Positions 40,229 through 50,003 of a stretch of 64,000 bases of DNA are shown one piece after another. This DNA comes from Acinetobacter haemolyticus CIP 64.3 = MTCC 9819 (lineage in GTDB: Bacteria; Pseudomonadota; Gammaproteobacteria; Pseudomonadales; Moraxellaceae): assembly GCF_000369065.1 (NCBI RefSeq), contig NZ_KB849807.1, positions 121,638-185,637 of the forward strand. Direction: 5' to 3'. The translations under genes and the position numbers were made by a program. The notes under the pieces were generated by a model. The model did no database searches, was not told where the DNA came from, and worked only from the letters and a program-made list of their open reading frames with translations. Within the stretch, counting starts at the first letter, position 1; each line of letters begins with the position of its first letter.

Positions 40229-40926
40229 TGAAAGCTGTTTTATTTGATCTAGATGGCACCTTAATTGACACAGCAGCTGACTTTATTCGAATCATTCAGC
40301 AAATGTGTCGGGACGAGCAACGTCCAGTCGTTGATGCAGAACTCATTCGCACCCAAGTGTCCGAGGGCGCGCGTGCTATGGTGAAATTGGTTTATCCTGA
40401 ATTAGAACTCACTGATCCTATTTTCTTAGCACATCGCCAACGCTTTTTAGATGTATATGGTGACAACATCGTCGTTGATACCGATCTATTTGAGGGCATG
40501 TATCCATTACTTGAACAACTTGAGGCAAATCAGATTCCTTGGGGGATCGTGACCAATAAACCACGTGGTTTGAGTGAGTCCTTACTGGCAGAATTGCAAC
40601 TGACTGAACGTTGTTCTGTTTTGGTTTGTCCTGAAGATGTGAGTAAAACTAAACCAGATCCTGAACCCATGTATTTAGCGGCAAAACGACTACAGATTGA
40701 TCCTAAAGAGATTATCTATGTCGGAGATCATCCCCGTGATATTGATGCGGGTCGTCATGCAGGGATGTACACCATTCTAGCTGCATATGGCTATTTACCT
40801 ATTGAATCCCGTGATGATCTTAGTGCATGGCAAGCAGATGCCATTATTCACACTGTTGCTGAGCTTCAACAATTGCTCCAACAGAAAATCACAGTTTTAG
40901 CAGAAAATCAGGGTATGATGAGTTAA
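40228..40926 (+). CDS. gph: phosphoglycolate phosphatase (HAD family)
   Basis: A HAD phosphatase of 232 residues, likely removing 2-phosphoglycolate formed during DNA repair or oxygenation chemistry. Motif I is FDLDGTLIDTA at residues 5-15. Motif II is the VTNKPRG segment. Motif III/IV is VCPEDVSKTKPDPEPM with YVGDHPRDIDAGRHAGM. The start is the ATG at 40228, which overlaps the ubiG stop. Substrate specificity within the family is inferred from the ubiG-gph gene order. Confidence 0.9.
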   Translation: MKAVLFDLDGTLIDTAADFIRIIQQMCRDEQRPVVDAELIRTQVSEGARAMVKLVYPELELTDPIFLAHRQRFLDVYGDNIVVDTDLFEGMYPLLEQLEANQIPWGIVTNKPRGLSESLLAELQLTERCSVLVCPEDVSKTKPDPEPMYLAAKRLQIDPKEIIYVGDHPRDIDAGRHAGMYTILAAYGYLPIESRDDLSAWQADAIIHTVAELQQLLQQKITVLAENQGMMS

Positions 40927-40956
40927 ACAACTCAGATAACAACAGGAGGCATAACA

Positions 40957-41703
40957 ATGAAATATTCAGAATATCAACCTCGCCCAGATCTACTTAAAGA
41001 TCGCATTATCTTAATCACAGGTGCTGGTGATGGGATCGGACGAGCTGCTGCGATGAGTTATGCCCTTCATGGTGCAACTGTGGTATTACACGGTCGTACC
41101 TTAAACAAACTTGAAGTCATTTATGATGAAATTGAGGCTTTAGGTGCGCCGCAACCTGCTATTCTCCCATTACAACTCTCAACGGCATCGAGTCATGATT
41201 ATGAGCTTTTGGTCGATGCCTTAGAACAGCAGTTTGGTCGTTTAGATGGTATTTTGCACAATGCTGGCATGCTAGGTGATCGTGTGGAACTCGCAAATTA
41301 TCCTGTGGATGTTTGGGATGATGTCATGGCGGTAAATTTACGTGCGCCTTTTGCTTTAACTCAAGCCTTATTACCTTTACTCGAAAAATCAGATCATGCT
41401 TCTGTGATCTTTACCAGTTCCGGTGTTGGGCGTGAAGCACGTGCATTGTGGGGTGCTTATTCTGTTTCCAAGATTGCGACGGAAGCCATGAGCAAAATCT
41501 TTGCCTTAGAAAATAGCTTCCCAAACATTCGCTATAACTGTATTAATCCAGGTGGAACACGTACCGCAATGCGTGCTAAAGCCTATCCAGATGAAGATCC
41601 AAAAGTGTTACCTACACCAGACAGCATCATGCCTGCCTATCTTTATCTGATGGGTGATGATAGCCTAGACATGAATGGGCAAAGTATTGATGCGCAAGAT
41701 TAA
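40957..41703 (+). CDS. short-chain dehydrogenase of the YciK family
   Basis: A 248-residue SDR oxidoreductase. The cofactor loop is TGAGDGIGRAAAMSYALHGATVVLHGRT. The NNAG-equivalent is HNAGMLGDR. The catalytic serine, tyrosine and lysine lie in FTSSGVGREARALWGAYSVSKIATE. The segments match the YciK group, whose substrate is not established. It follows gph by 30 bases with a strong AGGAGG ribosome-binding site, suggesting one operon with ubiG-gph. Confidence 0.88.
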   Translation: MKYSEYQPRPDLLKDRIILITGAGDGIGRAAAMSYALHGATVVLHGRTLNKLEVIYDEIEALGAPQPAILPLQLSTASSHDYELLVDALEQQFGRLDGILHNAGMLGDRVELANYPVDVWDDVMAVNLRAPFALTQALLPLLEKSDHASVIFTSSGVGREARALWGAYSVSKIATEAMSKIFALENSFPNIRYNCINPGGTRTAMRAKAYPDEDPKVLPTPDSIMPAYLYLMGDDSLDMNGQSIDAQD

Positions 41704-41867
41704 GACTTTATGAGAATAATTCCAAACAGCATTGAAGACTAACTTGATGCAGAGAGCCGTGTAAATTATCTTCATCTTTTTAAAGGAACAATGAATTGAT
41801 CTTCACAGTTTCTCTGCATTTTTAAGGTACAGTTTTCACATGAGAGACATCCGATATTAGGTGTATC

Positions 41868-42245
41868 ATGAAAAATTTTTTCATTATTTTGATGTTAGGT
41901 TCAACTGCCTTATTGGGGAGTGTAACAAGTTTTGCGAGTCCTCCATTTGATCGCGATGAAGATACGCGAGGCAAACATGGTCGCAATTTTGAACGTTCAG
42001 ATAATGACAACCGGATGCGTGAACGCCGGATGCGTGAGGAACGTGGTGTAGAGCGCTTGAAACAACATCGCTGGCAAGCGGGATATGTCATGCCCCAACA
42101 CTACCGTGGCAATGGCTATAAAATAGATTATAAAGAAAATAATCTACCGAAGCCGGGACGTAATCAACAATGGTACAAAATCAACAACGACTATATCTTA
42201 GTTAACTCAGATGATAATAGTATTGTCACTATTCGAGCATTCTAA
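41868..42245 (+). CDS. RcnB-like periplasmic protein
   Basis: A 125-residue protein with signal peptide (MKNFFIILMLGSTALLGSVTSFAS), a central arginine-rich acidic linker (RMRERRMREERG) and a C-terminal domain with GYVMPQHYRGNGYKIDYKENNL and QQWYKINNDYILVNSDDNSIV. The C-terminal segments resemble the RcnB family, whose founding member modulates nickel and cobalt efflux. No metal transporter is adjacent, so the function here is unknown. A terminator follows. Confidence 0.75.
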   Translation: MKNFFIILMLGSTALLGSVTSFASPPFDRDEDTRGKHGRNFERSDNDNRMRERRMREERGVERLKQHRWQAGYVMPQHYRGNGYKIDYKENNLPKPGRNQQWYKINNDYILVNSDDNSIVTIRAF

Positions 42246-42288
42246 CTACACCACATAGTCCTATACGAGATGGATGGCTCACAAGATC

Positions 42289-42316
42289 GCACTCAAATTT
42301 CATTTGAGTGCTTTTT
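42289..42316 (+). terminator. terminator after RcnB-like gene
   Basis: Ten-base arms GCACTCAAAT and complement with a 3-base loop, followed by TTTTTA. Confidence 0.85.
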
Positions 42317-42387
42317 ATTAAACTAAATCATGTGAGTTTGAGTTTTTTTGTTTAGAATCATCTCATATCTGTTGATTTGAGATCGGT

Positions 42388-43743
42388 ATGCCAAGTAAGC
42401 CTGTAGAAAAATTGCATCACAGCACTCAACATTATGTACATTGGTTTCGCCATTCTGCACCTTATATTAATGCACACCGAGATAAAACGTTTGTTCTGAT
42501 GTTCGGTGGTGAAGCCGTTCAGCATGAAAATTTTCAGCATATTATTCACGATATTGCCCTGCTGCATTCTTTAGGCATTCGCTTAATCCTCGTATACGGC
42601 GCACGTCCTCAGATTAATCAAAATCTACATCAACAACAGATTGAAACACCGTTTCATCAAAATCGTCGCATTACCACACGCGAATCTCTACGTGGTGTGA
42701 TGAATGCCGTGGGTTCAATTCGCCTAGAAATTGAAGCTCTATTATCCATGGGTTTAGCCAACTCGCCGATGTACGGCGCACGCATTGATGTGGTTTCAGG
42801 CAATTTCGTGACTGCAAAACCTTATGGTATTCGTGAAGGAATCGACTTCCAACTCACGGGCGATGTACGTTCAATTGATACCGATGCAATTCAACGTCAT
42901 TTAGATAATCATAATATTGTTTTATTAGGGCCAACTGGCTATTCGACCACGGGTGAAGTCTTTAATTTACTCGCTGAAGAAGTCGCAACCAAAACGGCAA
43001 CTGCATTAAACGCCGATAAACTGATTTTCTTAGGTGAAAAACAAGGACTAATCAATGATCAACAACAACTGCTACGCGAGTTAAGTCCACGTCAACTTGA
43101 ACCCTATATTCAACAATTCCAATCACAATATCCTGAGTTTGCCTTACACCTCAAACAAGCTCAACAGGCATCATTGTCTGGTGTACATCGCGTGCATCTG
43201 ATTTCTTATGCCTATGATGGTGCATTGATTGAAGAACTATTTACGCGTGATGGGGTCGGTACACTAATCACAGATGCCCACTATGAGGAGGTACGAATCG
43301 CCAATATTCAAGATGTCGGTGGTTTGATTAACCTACTTCGCCCACTCGAACAAGAAGGAATTCTGGTCTATCGCTCACGCGAACTTCTTGAAAGCGAAAT
43401 TGAGCAATTTGCGGTGATTGAACGTGACGGCATGATTTTGGCCTGTGCGGCACTCTACCCCATCCCTACGGCAGAAAATGAAATCCGTTCAGCAGAAATT
43501 GCCTGCGTTGCTGTGGATTCAAACTATCGAAAATCCAATCGTGGCAGCCAGATCTTGCAATTTCTAGAAACTAAAGCCAAACAACAAGGCATTCAACAAC
43601 TGTTCGTGCTAACCACTCGCACGGCCCACTGGTTCTTGGAACAAGGCTTTATCGCGGCCAGTATCGATGATTTACCCAATGCTCGCCAAGCGCTCTATAA
43701 CTATCAACGTAACTCCTTAGTCTTTAAAAAAGTTTTAGTTTGA
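42388..43743 (+). CDS. argA: amino-acid N-acetyltransferase (N-acetylglutamate synthase)
   Basis: Makes N-acetylglutamate, the first step of arginine synthesis. It has 451 residues: an N-terminal amino-acid-kinase-like domain that binds arginine (FVLMFGGEAVQHENF, VYGARPQINQNL) and a C-terminal GNAT domain (IACVAVDSNYRKSNRGSQILQFLETKAKQQGI) that holds the acetyl-CoA loop. The arrangement and length match classical ArgA. It stands alone, with a hairpin downstream. Confidence 0.95.
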   Translation: MPSKPVEKLHHSTQHYVHWFRHSAPYINAHRDKTFVLMFGGEAVQHENFQHIIHDIALLHSLGIRLILVYGARPQINQNLHQQQIETPFHQNRRITTRESLRGVMNAVGSIRLEIEALLSMGLANSPMYGARIDVVSGNFVTAKPYGIREGIDFQLTGDVRSIDTDAIQRHLDNHNIVLLGPTGYSTTGEVFNLLAEEVATKTATALNADKLIFLGEKQGLINDQQQLLRELSPRQLEPYIQQFQSQYPEFALHLKQAQQASLSGVHRVHLISYAYDGALIEELFTRDGVGTLITDAHYEEVRIANIQDVGGLINLLRPLEQEGILVYRSRELLESEIEQFAVIERDGMILACAALYPIPTAENEIRSAEIACVAVDSNYRKSNRGSQILQFLETKAKQQGIQQLFVLTTRTAHWFLEQGFIAASIDDLPNARQALYNYQRNSLVFKKVLV

Positions 43744-43753
43744 GTTCATTTAG

Positions 43754-43792
43754 GTTGTAGATATTTTTATTTCTCATAAAGATATCTACAAC
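43754..43792 (+). terminator. hairpin after argA
   Basis: Eleven-base arms (GTTGTAGATAT and complement) with a long T-rich loop. No clear T-tract follows, so it may be a weak terminator. The remaining 260 bp before the ssu operon are AT-rich and should contain its promoter. I see no gene there. Confidence 0.55.
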
Positions 43793-44052
43793 ACATCAAT
43801 ATTACTGATTGATCTAAAATAAAAAATAGTCGTTTTCTTGAAATACCAAAATTAATTAAATTAAAAACAATATCTTATAAGCTTTTCTGATGATCGCGTT
43901 TATACAAAGCATGGCTAAGCTTATGCAATCTTGTGTTTTGCACTTTTCCTTATAAATAAAGCCTAATTCGTTATTTTTTCTATCATAGAAAAAGTTTTAG
44001 CGTGGTTGCTCATCTTAATTCAATCTTTGATTTTTTGGGGAGCACAACCAAC

Positions 44053-45042
44053 ATGATCATTTCAAGCAAGCATTCATGGTCATATCTCATCATTGCAGCG
44101 AGCCTTGCCAGTTTGATGGGAATCACAGGTTGTGCAAAGAAACCTGAGCAGCAAGCAACAACACAACAAGAAACCACAACATTCAATATCGGCTTTCAAA
44201 AGTATGGCATTTTGCCGATCGTTAAAACCAAAGGTGAATTAGAAAAACGTCTTGCTGCTCAGGGAATCAAGGTGAAATGGATCGAATTCCCAGCGGGTCC
44301 CCAGCTTCTGGAAGGTTTGAATGTAGGAAGTGTGGTTTTTGGTGAAGCAGGCGAAGCGCCACCGATATTCGCACAAGCAGCGAATCCCAATTTGATTTAT
44401 GTCGCCAACCAACCACCTGCTCCAACAGCTGAGGCATTAATCGTTCAAAAAGACTCACCTATACAATCGATACAAGACTTAAAAGGTAAACGAATCGCGC
44501 TTAATAAAGGCTCGAATGTGCATTACCTCCTCCTTAAACTACTTGAAGCTCACAATCTCAAGCTCAGTGATATTCAACCTGTTTATTTACCGCCTTCAGA
44601 TGCACGTGCGGCCTTTGAAAAAGGCGTGGTCGACGCTTGGGTTATTTGGGACCCGTTCCTTGCTGCAGCCGAGCACCAAATCCAAGCCCGTGTAATCGCT
44701 AACGGCGAAGATCTGGTGAACAACCATCAATTTTATTTGGCAGATCGCCAATATGCGGAGAACAATCCAGCAGTTTTACAAACAGTGATTACCACACTGA
44801 ATCAAACCACAGACTGGGTCAAAGCACATCCTGACGATGCAGCAAAATTACTCGAAAAGCCGACTGGTCTTGGGTTTGATGTGTTAAAGACCTCGATATC
44901 TCGTATGGGTTTTGGCGTTCAACCTATTTCAGAAAAGGTTGTGACAGAACAACAAGATGTGGCTAACGCGTTCTTCGCACAACAACTGATTCCAAAGCAA
45001 CTTGTGATTCAAGATGCCGTATTAAAGAACAACATTCGATAA
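44053..45042 (+). CDS. sulfonate ABC transporter substrate-binding lipoprotein (SsuA family, first copy)
   Basis: Captures aliphatic sulfonates or sulfate esters for uptake. I chose the ATG at 44053 (MIISSKHSWSYLIIAASLAS), preceded by GGGGAG. The signal ends in the lipobox GITGC, so the mature protein is lipid-anchored, which is unusual for a Gram-negative SsuA. Family segments are IEFPAGPQLLEGLNVG, the [16 protein letters not shown] loop and VDAWVIWDPFLAAAE. It is followed after 12 bases by a paralogue, so the operon carries two binding proteins. Confidence 0.88.
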   Translation: MIISSKHSWSYLIIAASLASLMGITGCAKKPEQQATTQQETTTFNIGFQKYGILPIVKTKGELEKRLAAQGIKVKWIEFPAGPQLLEGLNVGSVVFGEAGEAPPIFAQAANPNLIYVANQPPAPTAEALIVQKDSPIQSIQDLKGKRIALNKGSNVHYLLLKLLEAHNLKLSDIQPVYLPPSDARAAFEKGVVDAWVIWDPFLAAAEHQIQARVIANGEDLVNNHQFYLADRQYAENNPAVLQTVITTLNQTTDWVKAHPDDAAKLLEKPTGLGFDVLKTSISRMGFGVQPISEKVVTEQQDVANAFFAQQLIPKQLVIQDAVLKNNIR

Positions 45043-45054
45043 TAGGGGATCATC

Positions 45055-46044
45055 ATGACGTTATTAGCGAAAGTTTCTATTCTCGGCTTACTGATCTCTG
45101 CATTTTCAATCAGTGGCTGCCAAAAGACCGAATCTCAAAATACGGAAAAAGCGGCTTCAAGCAATCAACACACGGCGATCAAAACACTGACAATTGGCTT
45201 CCAGAAATCATCGCTCGCCTTATTGGTTGCAAAACAACAAAAACTCTTTGAACAAGAATTTCCCAAGACCAAAATTGAATGGCGTGAATTTCCAGCAGGC
45301 CCACAAATGTTAGAAGCGCTTGCAGTTGGTGCAGTTGACTTTGGCTATGTCGGGAATACGCCTCCCATTTTTGCACAAGCCGCAGCAAAACCGTTACGTT
45401 ACATTGCCTATGAAGTCGTTCCAGCCACTGGTCAAGCGGTATTGGTTCATGCTAAGGATCAAATTGATACCCTTCAAGATTTGAAAGGCAAGCGTATCGC
45501 CGTACAAAAAGGTTCAAGTGCTCATGAGCTACTTGCAAAAACATTGCAAAAAGCAGGCTTATCATGGCATGACATTCAACCAATTTGGTTACCGCCTGCC
45601 GATGCTCGTGCAGCATTTGATAAACAAGCCGTAGATGCATGGGCGATTTGGGAACCCTACCTAGGTACTGCCGAGCTACAAGGTCATACCAAAACCTTGA
45701 TCGATGGCTCAGCTTTTCCTACCACTTATTCCTTTTATATTAGCAATCCAAGCTTCATTCAAAAGCATCCAGAGTCTGCCCTCAAGTTAATAAAGACCAT
45801 CAATCTTGCAGATCAGTGGATTGTGCAACACCAAGACCAAGCCTTACAGATCTATGTAAATAGTACTGGGTTAAGCACTCCTGTAGCACAACGTGTACTC
45901 GATAAAAGACCGAAACCCTCTCCTGTTCAACCACTGACTACTGAAGTAATTCAGCATCAGCAACAAATTGCCGATTTATTTAAACAAGAGCAATTGATTC
46001 CTGTGCACATTGATATCCAGCACAGTGTTTGGACAACTCAATAA
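45055..46044 (+). CDS. ssuA: sulfonate ABC transporter substrate-binding lipoprotein (SsuA family, second copy)
   Basis: A 329-residue paralogue of the preceding protein with lipobox SISGC. It shares the spine [55 protein letters not shown] and [16 protein letters not shown]. The two genes look like a tandem duplication that has diverged, perhaps to widen substrate range. It is transcribed with ssuD, ssuC and ssuB. I give the ssuA symbol to this copy because it is next to ssuD, which is arbitrary. Confidence 0.88.
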   Translation: MTLLAKVSILGLLISAFSISGCQKTESQNTEKAASSNQHTAIKTLTIGFQKSSLALLVAKQQKLFEQEFPKTKIEWREFPAGPQMLEALAVGAVDFGYVGNTPPIFAQAAAKPLRYIAYEVVPATGQAVLVHAKDQIDTLQDLKGKRIAVQKGSSAHELLAKTLQKAGLSWHDIQPIWLPPADARAAFDKQAVDAWAIWEPYLGTAELQGHTKTLIDGSAFPTTYSFYISNPSFIQKHPESALKLIKTINLADQWIVQHQDQALQIYVNSTGLSTPVAQRVLDKRPKPSPVQPLTTEVIQHQQQIADLFKQEQLIPVHIDIQHSVWTTQ

Positions 46045-46070
46045 AGATTGATTTTATAAGGAATATCAAC

Positions 46071-47246
46071 ATGAATATTTTCTGGTTTATCCCCACTCAC
46101 GGTGACAGTCGTTATTTAGGTACCAGCAAGGGTGCACGTCAAGTTGATCATGCTTATATGAAACAGATTGCTGTAGCGGTGGATAATCTCGGCTATGCAG
46201 GTGTATTAATTCCAACGGGACGTTCTTGTGAAGACCCTTGGATCACAGCCGCCAGCTTAATTGATGCCACCAAACAACTTAAATTTTTGGTGGCACTGCG
46301 CCCAGGCATTACCACACCCGCATTGGCCGCACGAATGGCAGCAACCTTTGATCGCCTGTCTAATGGTCGTATTTTATTGAACCTAGTGACAGGTGGTGAT
46401 GAACAAGAGCTTAAAGGTGATGGCCTGTATGAAGACCATAACACGCGTTATCAAACCGCATCCGAATATGTCAAAATCTGGCGTGAAATCTTGACCCGCT
46501 CACATACAGGTGAATCCTTAACTTTTCATGGTGAGCGGTTAAGTGTCGATGATGCCAAACTGCTCTACCCGCCCGTACAACGTCCTTATCCACCGTTATG
46601 GTTTGGCGGTTCATCAGAAGCTGCTACTGAGTTAGCGGCGGAACAGGTCGATACCTATTTAACTTGGGGTGAGCCTCCTGCTGCAGTAAAAGAGAAAATT
46701 GAATATCTCCGCGCCAAAGCTGCAGCTAAAGGTCGCACACTCACTTATGGCATTCGCTTACATGTGATTGTTCGCGAAACCAATGAACAGGCATGGGCAG
46801 CCGCTGATGAACTGATCCAATATTTAGATGATGACACGATTGCAGCAGCACAGAAAAAATTTGCGCAAATGGACTCTGTTGGTCAGCAACGAATGGCCGC
46901 TTTGCACGGCGGACGTAAAGATCAACTCGAAGTCTCGCCAAATTTATGGGCAGGTATTGGTTTGGTCCGTGGTGGTGCTGGTACAGCTTTAGTTGGTGAC
47001 CCAGAAACTGTGGCTGCACGCATTCAAGAATATGCGGATTTAGGCATTGATACCTTTATCTTCTCTGGATATCCGCATCTAGAGGAATCCATTCGATTTG
47101 CCGAGTTAGTCTTTCCTTTACTTCCCTTACAGACACGACAAAAACTGGCACAACCGCATTTGACTGGTCCTTTTGGAGAAATCATTGCCAACAACTATGT
47201 ACCTGAAGAAAAGCAATCCAGACTTCCAAGCAAGGAAAGCGCATGA
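46071..47246 (+). CDS. ssuD: FMNH2-dependent alkanesulfonate monooxygenase
   Basis: Cleaves alkanesulfonates to aldehyde and sulfite using reduced flavin. The 391-residue protein of the bacterial luciferase family begins at the ATG at 46071 ([17 protein letters not shown]) after TAAGGA. Conserved segments include [44 protein letters not shown] and the C-terminal [13 protein letters not shown]. No ssuE reductase is in the operon, so reduced flavin must come from elsewhere. The ssuC start overlaps its stop by 4 bases. Confidence 0.95.
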   Translation: MNIFWFIPTHGDSRYLGTSKGARQVDHAYMKQIAVAVDNLGYAGVLIPTGRSCEDPWITAASLIDATKQLKFLVALRPGITTPALAARMAATFDRLSNGRILLNLVTGGDEQELKGDGLYEDHNTRYQTASEYVKIWREILTRSHTGESLTFHGERLSVDDAKLLYPPVQRPYPPLWFGGSSEAATELAAEQVDTYLTWGEPPAAVKEKIEYLRAKAAAKGRTLTYGIRLHVIVRETNEQAWAAADELIQYLDDDTIAAAQKKFAQMDSVGQQRMAALHGGRKDQLEVSPNLWAGIGLVRGGAGTALVGDPETVAARIQEYADLGIDTFIFSGYPHLEESIRFAELVFPLLPLQTRQKLAQPHLTGPFGEIIANNYVPEEKQSRLPSKESA

Positions 47247-48046
47247 CCAAACAACTTTATTTGAGCAATGTTTCACGTGGAACAAAACATATCACTAAAG
47301 GTTTGCTCCCTTGGCTATTTCCAATTCTACTTTTGACCATTTGGCAAATTGCGTCAAGCTCAGGCATTTTACAAAATCGTGTTTTACCCGCTCCAAGCGC
47401 AGTGGTGAGTGCATTTTGGCAACTATTGGTCAGTGGTGAACTTTGGCAGCACGTCCAAGTCAGTGCTGGTCGTGCCTTACTCGGTTTATTGATTGGAGGT
47501 GGTTTAGGCCTCATTTTAGGCTTATTAAATGGTTCATCTCGCATCGCATCAACCTTACTTGATACCACCTTACAAATGATCCGCAATATCCCTGCACTTG
47601 CTCTGATTCCATTGGTGATTTTATGGTTCGGCATTGATGAAACCGCCAAACTGTTTTTGGTGGCTGTTGGGGTGTTTTTCCCGATGTATATCAACACCTA
47701 TCACGGTATTCGTTCCGTTGATCCTCAACTGATTGAAATGGGTAAAAGTTACGGACTCAATCGCTGGCAACTCTATAAAGAGATTATTCTCCCCGGTGCC
47801 ATGCCTTCGATTCTGGTGGGACTCCGTTTCTCCCTAGGCTTGGTATGGGTCTTACTCATCGTTGCAGAGACGATTTCAGCACAAGCAGGTATCGGCTATA
47901 TGACCATGAATGCACGTGAGTTTTTGCAAACAGATATCGTTTTGGTCGGTATTTTACTTTACGCCTTACTCGGTAAATTAGCAGATGTCCTAGCACAAGC
48001 ATTGGAACGTTATTTATTACGCTGGCATGCGGGTTATCAAAAATAA
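47243..48046 (+). CDS. ssuC: sulfonate ABC transporter permease
   Basis: The inner-membrane permease of the sulfonate importer, 267 residues with about six helices. The EAA-type cytoplasmic loop is [30 protein letters not shown]. It overlaps ssuD by 4 bases. A parS-like sequence lies inside the first codons at 47269-47284. Confidence 0.93.
   Translation: MTKQLYLSNVSRGTKHITKGLLPWLFPILLLTIWQIASSSGILQNRVLPAPSAVVSAFWQLLVSGELWQHVQVSAGRALLGLLIGGGLGLILGLLNGSSRIASTLLDTTLQMIRNIPALALIPLVILWFGIDETAKLFLVAVGVFFPMYINTYHGIRSVDPQLIEMGKSYGLNRWQLYKEIILPGAMPSILVGLRFSLGLVWVLLIVAETISAQAGIGYMTMNAREFLQTDIVLVGILLYALLGKLADVLAQALERYLLRWHAGYQK
47269..47284. other. parS-like sequence within ssuC
   Basis: TGTTTCACGTGGAACA matches the canonical parS TGTTTCACGTGAAACA at 15 of 16 positions and is half-identical to the Pseudomonas form TGTTCCACGTGGAACA. 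It encodes NVSRGT in SsuC. ParB sites inside coding sequence are common in bacteria. Confidence 0.65.
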
Positions 48047-48059
48047 AAGGGGGACTAAA

Positions 48060-48860
48060 ATGAGTAATTTAAACCTAAATTTTCATGACAATCATGAAAT
48101 TCAAACACTTACTGAAGTAAAAACAGCACCCTCATCTGCCAATGGGGCAGAGATTCTGATCGAACAACTGTATAAATTCTATGCAGAGGTCAAGGTGCTT
48201 GAAGATTTAGACTTCCAGATCAAAGCCGGTGAATTTGTTGCAATCGTTGGTCGGAGTGGGTGTGGGAAAAGCACCTTATTGCGCCTTATCGCTCAATTAG
48301 AAAAACCCAGCTATGGTGAAATCAAATTTCAATCTGCTCGAAATTTTCGTGAAGGCATTAGCAATGCGGATATTCGAGTCATGTTCCAAGACCCAAGATT
48401 ATTGCCATGGAAAAATGTTTTAGCAAATGTGCAACTTGGCTTATCCAAACATCAGCATACGCTGGCAAGTACGCTATTAGAAAAAGTTGGCTTAAAAGAC
48501 AAAGCCTCACAATGGCCTGCACAACTTTCAGGTGGTCAACGTCAACGTGTTGCTTTAGCACGAGCATTGTCTCATTCTCCACGCATTTTGCTGCTAGATG
48601 AACCACTTGGAGCGTTGGATGCATTAACGCGTTTGGAAATGCAAAATCTGATTGAACAACTGTGGAAAGAACAAGGCTTTACCGCAGTTTTAGTCACCCA
48701 TGATGTCAGTGAGGCCGTGCAATTGGCTGATCGAATTATTCTGCTCGATCAGGGTCATATTGCACAGGATTTCAAAGTTAATCTCCCCCGCCCTCGTAAA
48801 AAGAGCATTGCTTTTGCGCAACTCGAACAACAAGTCCTTGATGCGGTTTTAGCCAGCTAA
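48060..48860 (+). CDS. ssuB: sulfonate ABC transporter ATP-binding protein
   Basis: The ATPase that powers sulfonate uptake, 266 residues from the ATG at 48060, preceded by AGGGGG. Walker A is [11 protein letters not shown] at about residue 68, the Q-loop is in [11 protein letters not shown], the ABC signature is [15 protein letters not shown] and Walker B is [12 protein letters not shown]. The H-loop is [15 protein letters not shown]. It is the last gene of the ssu operon, and I saw no clear hairpin after it. Confidence 0.94.
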   Translation: MSNLNLNFHDNHEIQTLTEVKTAPSSANGAEILIEQLYKFYAEVKVLEDLDFQIKAGEFVAIVGRSGCGKSTLLRLIAQLEKPSYGEIKFQSARNFREGISNADIRVMFQDPRLLPWKNVLANVQLGLSKHQHTLASTLLEKVGLKDKASQWPAQLSGGQRQRVALARALSHSPRILLLDEPLGALDALTRLEMQNLIEQLWKEQGFTAVLVTHDVSEAVQLADRIILLDQGHIAQDFKVNLPRPRKKSIAFAQLEQQVLDAVLAS

Positions 48861-49068
48861 AACCGTGTACCTCTTCAAAATTGCACTAAAATATCTCAAG
48901 CATCATGCAGATGCTGCCGCGATCATGATCGAATTATTAACAAAATATGTATTTTAGAGTTTAGATTCTAATAATTATCAAATAGATCCCTACCACTGAT
49001 CGTAGAATCACAACTTTTTAAATAAAAAAACTGTGTTGTTGTGCACAAATCCGACAATTTATCTTACA

Positions 49069-49713
49069 ATGTCAAAGACATTTTTTGAATCAAGCTCGCA
49101 GATGGAACAGAAAAAAAGTACACAAAAGCGCAATCAACTGCTGAATGCTGCCCTCGATGTTTTCTCTGTCTATGGGTTCAGTGGTGCTAGTCTCGATGAG
49201 ATTGCTCAGCTTGCGAATATGCATAAGTCGAATATTTTCTATTATTATGAAAATAAAGAATCCCTCTATGTGGAAGTCTTGACCACCGTATTACAAAAGT
49301 GGCTTGCTCCCTTACAAACTTTAGAGTCAGAGCTTGAACCAACAGAAGCACTGACCCACTATCTGATTCAAAAACTTGAAAGCTCGCGTGACCAGCCTAA
49401 GGCTTCTCGTTTATTTGCACTGGAAATTATTCAAGGTGCGCCACATATTTTGCCCATCTTAAAAGGCCCTTTGAAAAAGCTATTTAAGCGTAAAACCAAA
49501 GTGATTCAAACGTGGCAAGAACAAGGCAAATTGTCTCAAGATATTGATCCAGAATTATTGATTATCAATATTTGGGCAATTACTCAGAACTATGCTGATT
49601 TTGCAACGCAAATGGAGATGGTGACGGGTAAAACATTACGTAACCGCAGTATGTACCAACGCACTATTGAACACACCGTACATTTGATGCTGTATGGCGT
49701 AATTCCTCGTTAA
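49069..49713 (+). CDS. TetR family regulator, RutR-like C-terminal domain
   Basis: A 214-residue regulator with the helix-turn-helix in GFSGASLDEIAQLANMHKSNIFYYYENKESLYVEVL and a C-terminal domain resembling RutR (FALEIIQGAPHILPIL). I chose the ATG at 49069. A further ATG at 49102 (MEQKKSTQKRNQLL) is also possible. It follows the sulfonate operon, so it might control it or a nitrogen or pyrimidine pathway. The sequence does not say which. A terminator follows. Confidence 0.82.
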   Translation: MSKTFFESSSQMEQKKSTQKRNQLLNAALDVFSVYGFSGASLDEIAQLANMHKSNIFYYYENKESLYVEVLTTVLQKWLAPLQTLESELEPTEALTHYLIQKLESSRDQPKASRLFALEIIQGAPHILPILKGPLKKLFKRKTKVIQTWQEQGKLSQDIDPELLIINIWAITQNYADFATQMEMVTGKTLRNRSMYQRTIEHTVHLMLYGVIPR

Positions 49714-49754
49714 GTTTTCTTCACGAGCCTTATTTTAGTGATTAAAATACACGA

Positions 49755-49781
49755 AAAAAGCGACTTCAATAGTCGCTTTTT
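49755..49781 (+). terminator. terminator after TetR gene
   Basis: Eleven-base arms AAAAAGCGACT and complement with a 5-base loop, ending in T residues. Confidence 0.9.
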
Positions 49782-49912
49782 CTTGCCAAAAGGTTAAGAC
49801 GATTGTTCAACTGAACTAATCAAAATGTGGAATATGAATAGTCACGAAAAAGCCGTTCAAGTGTGCTGAACCTTAGAACGGCTTACGTTGAGATAAAAGG
49901 AAAAGTTAAAAA

Positions 49913-49940
49913 ATTACGCATCAGGCGTATTATGTTAATT
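49913..49940 (+). other. pdif-like XerC/XerD site, left of DUF2971 gene
   Basis: The 28-bp site reads ATTACGCATCA (XerC-type arm), GGCGTA (6-bp centre), TTATGTTAATT (XerD-type arm). The XerD arm matches the dif consensus TTATGTTAAAT at all but one base. The XerC arm matches the plasmid dif form ATTTCGCATAA at 9 of 11. It is inverted relative to the site at 51054. Confidence 0.7.
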
Positions 49941-50003
49941 TTAGACAATCTTAAAATTATCTAATTCAGTCCAGTCAAAATAACTCATAAATAGAATTTA
50001 TAG

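Noticed and set aside
49850..49884. Inverted repeat AAGCCGTTC with its complement after a 17-base loop
   Set aside because: There is no T-tract or conserved context. A proper terminator lies 70 bases earlier, so I did not list it as a feature.
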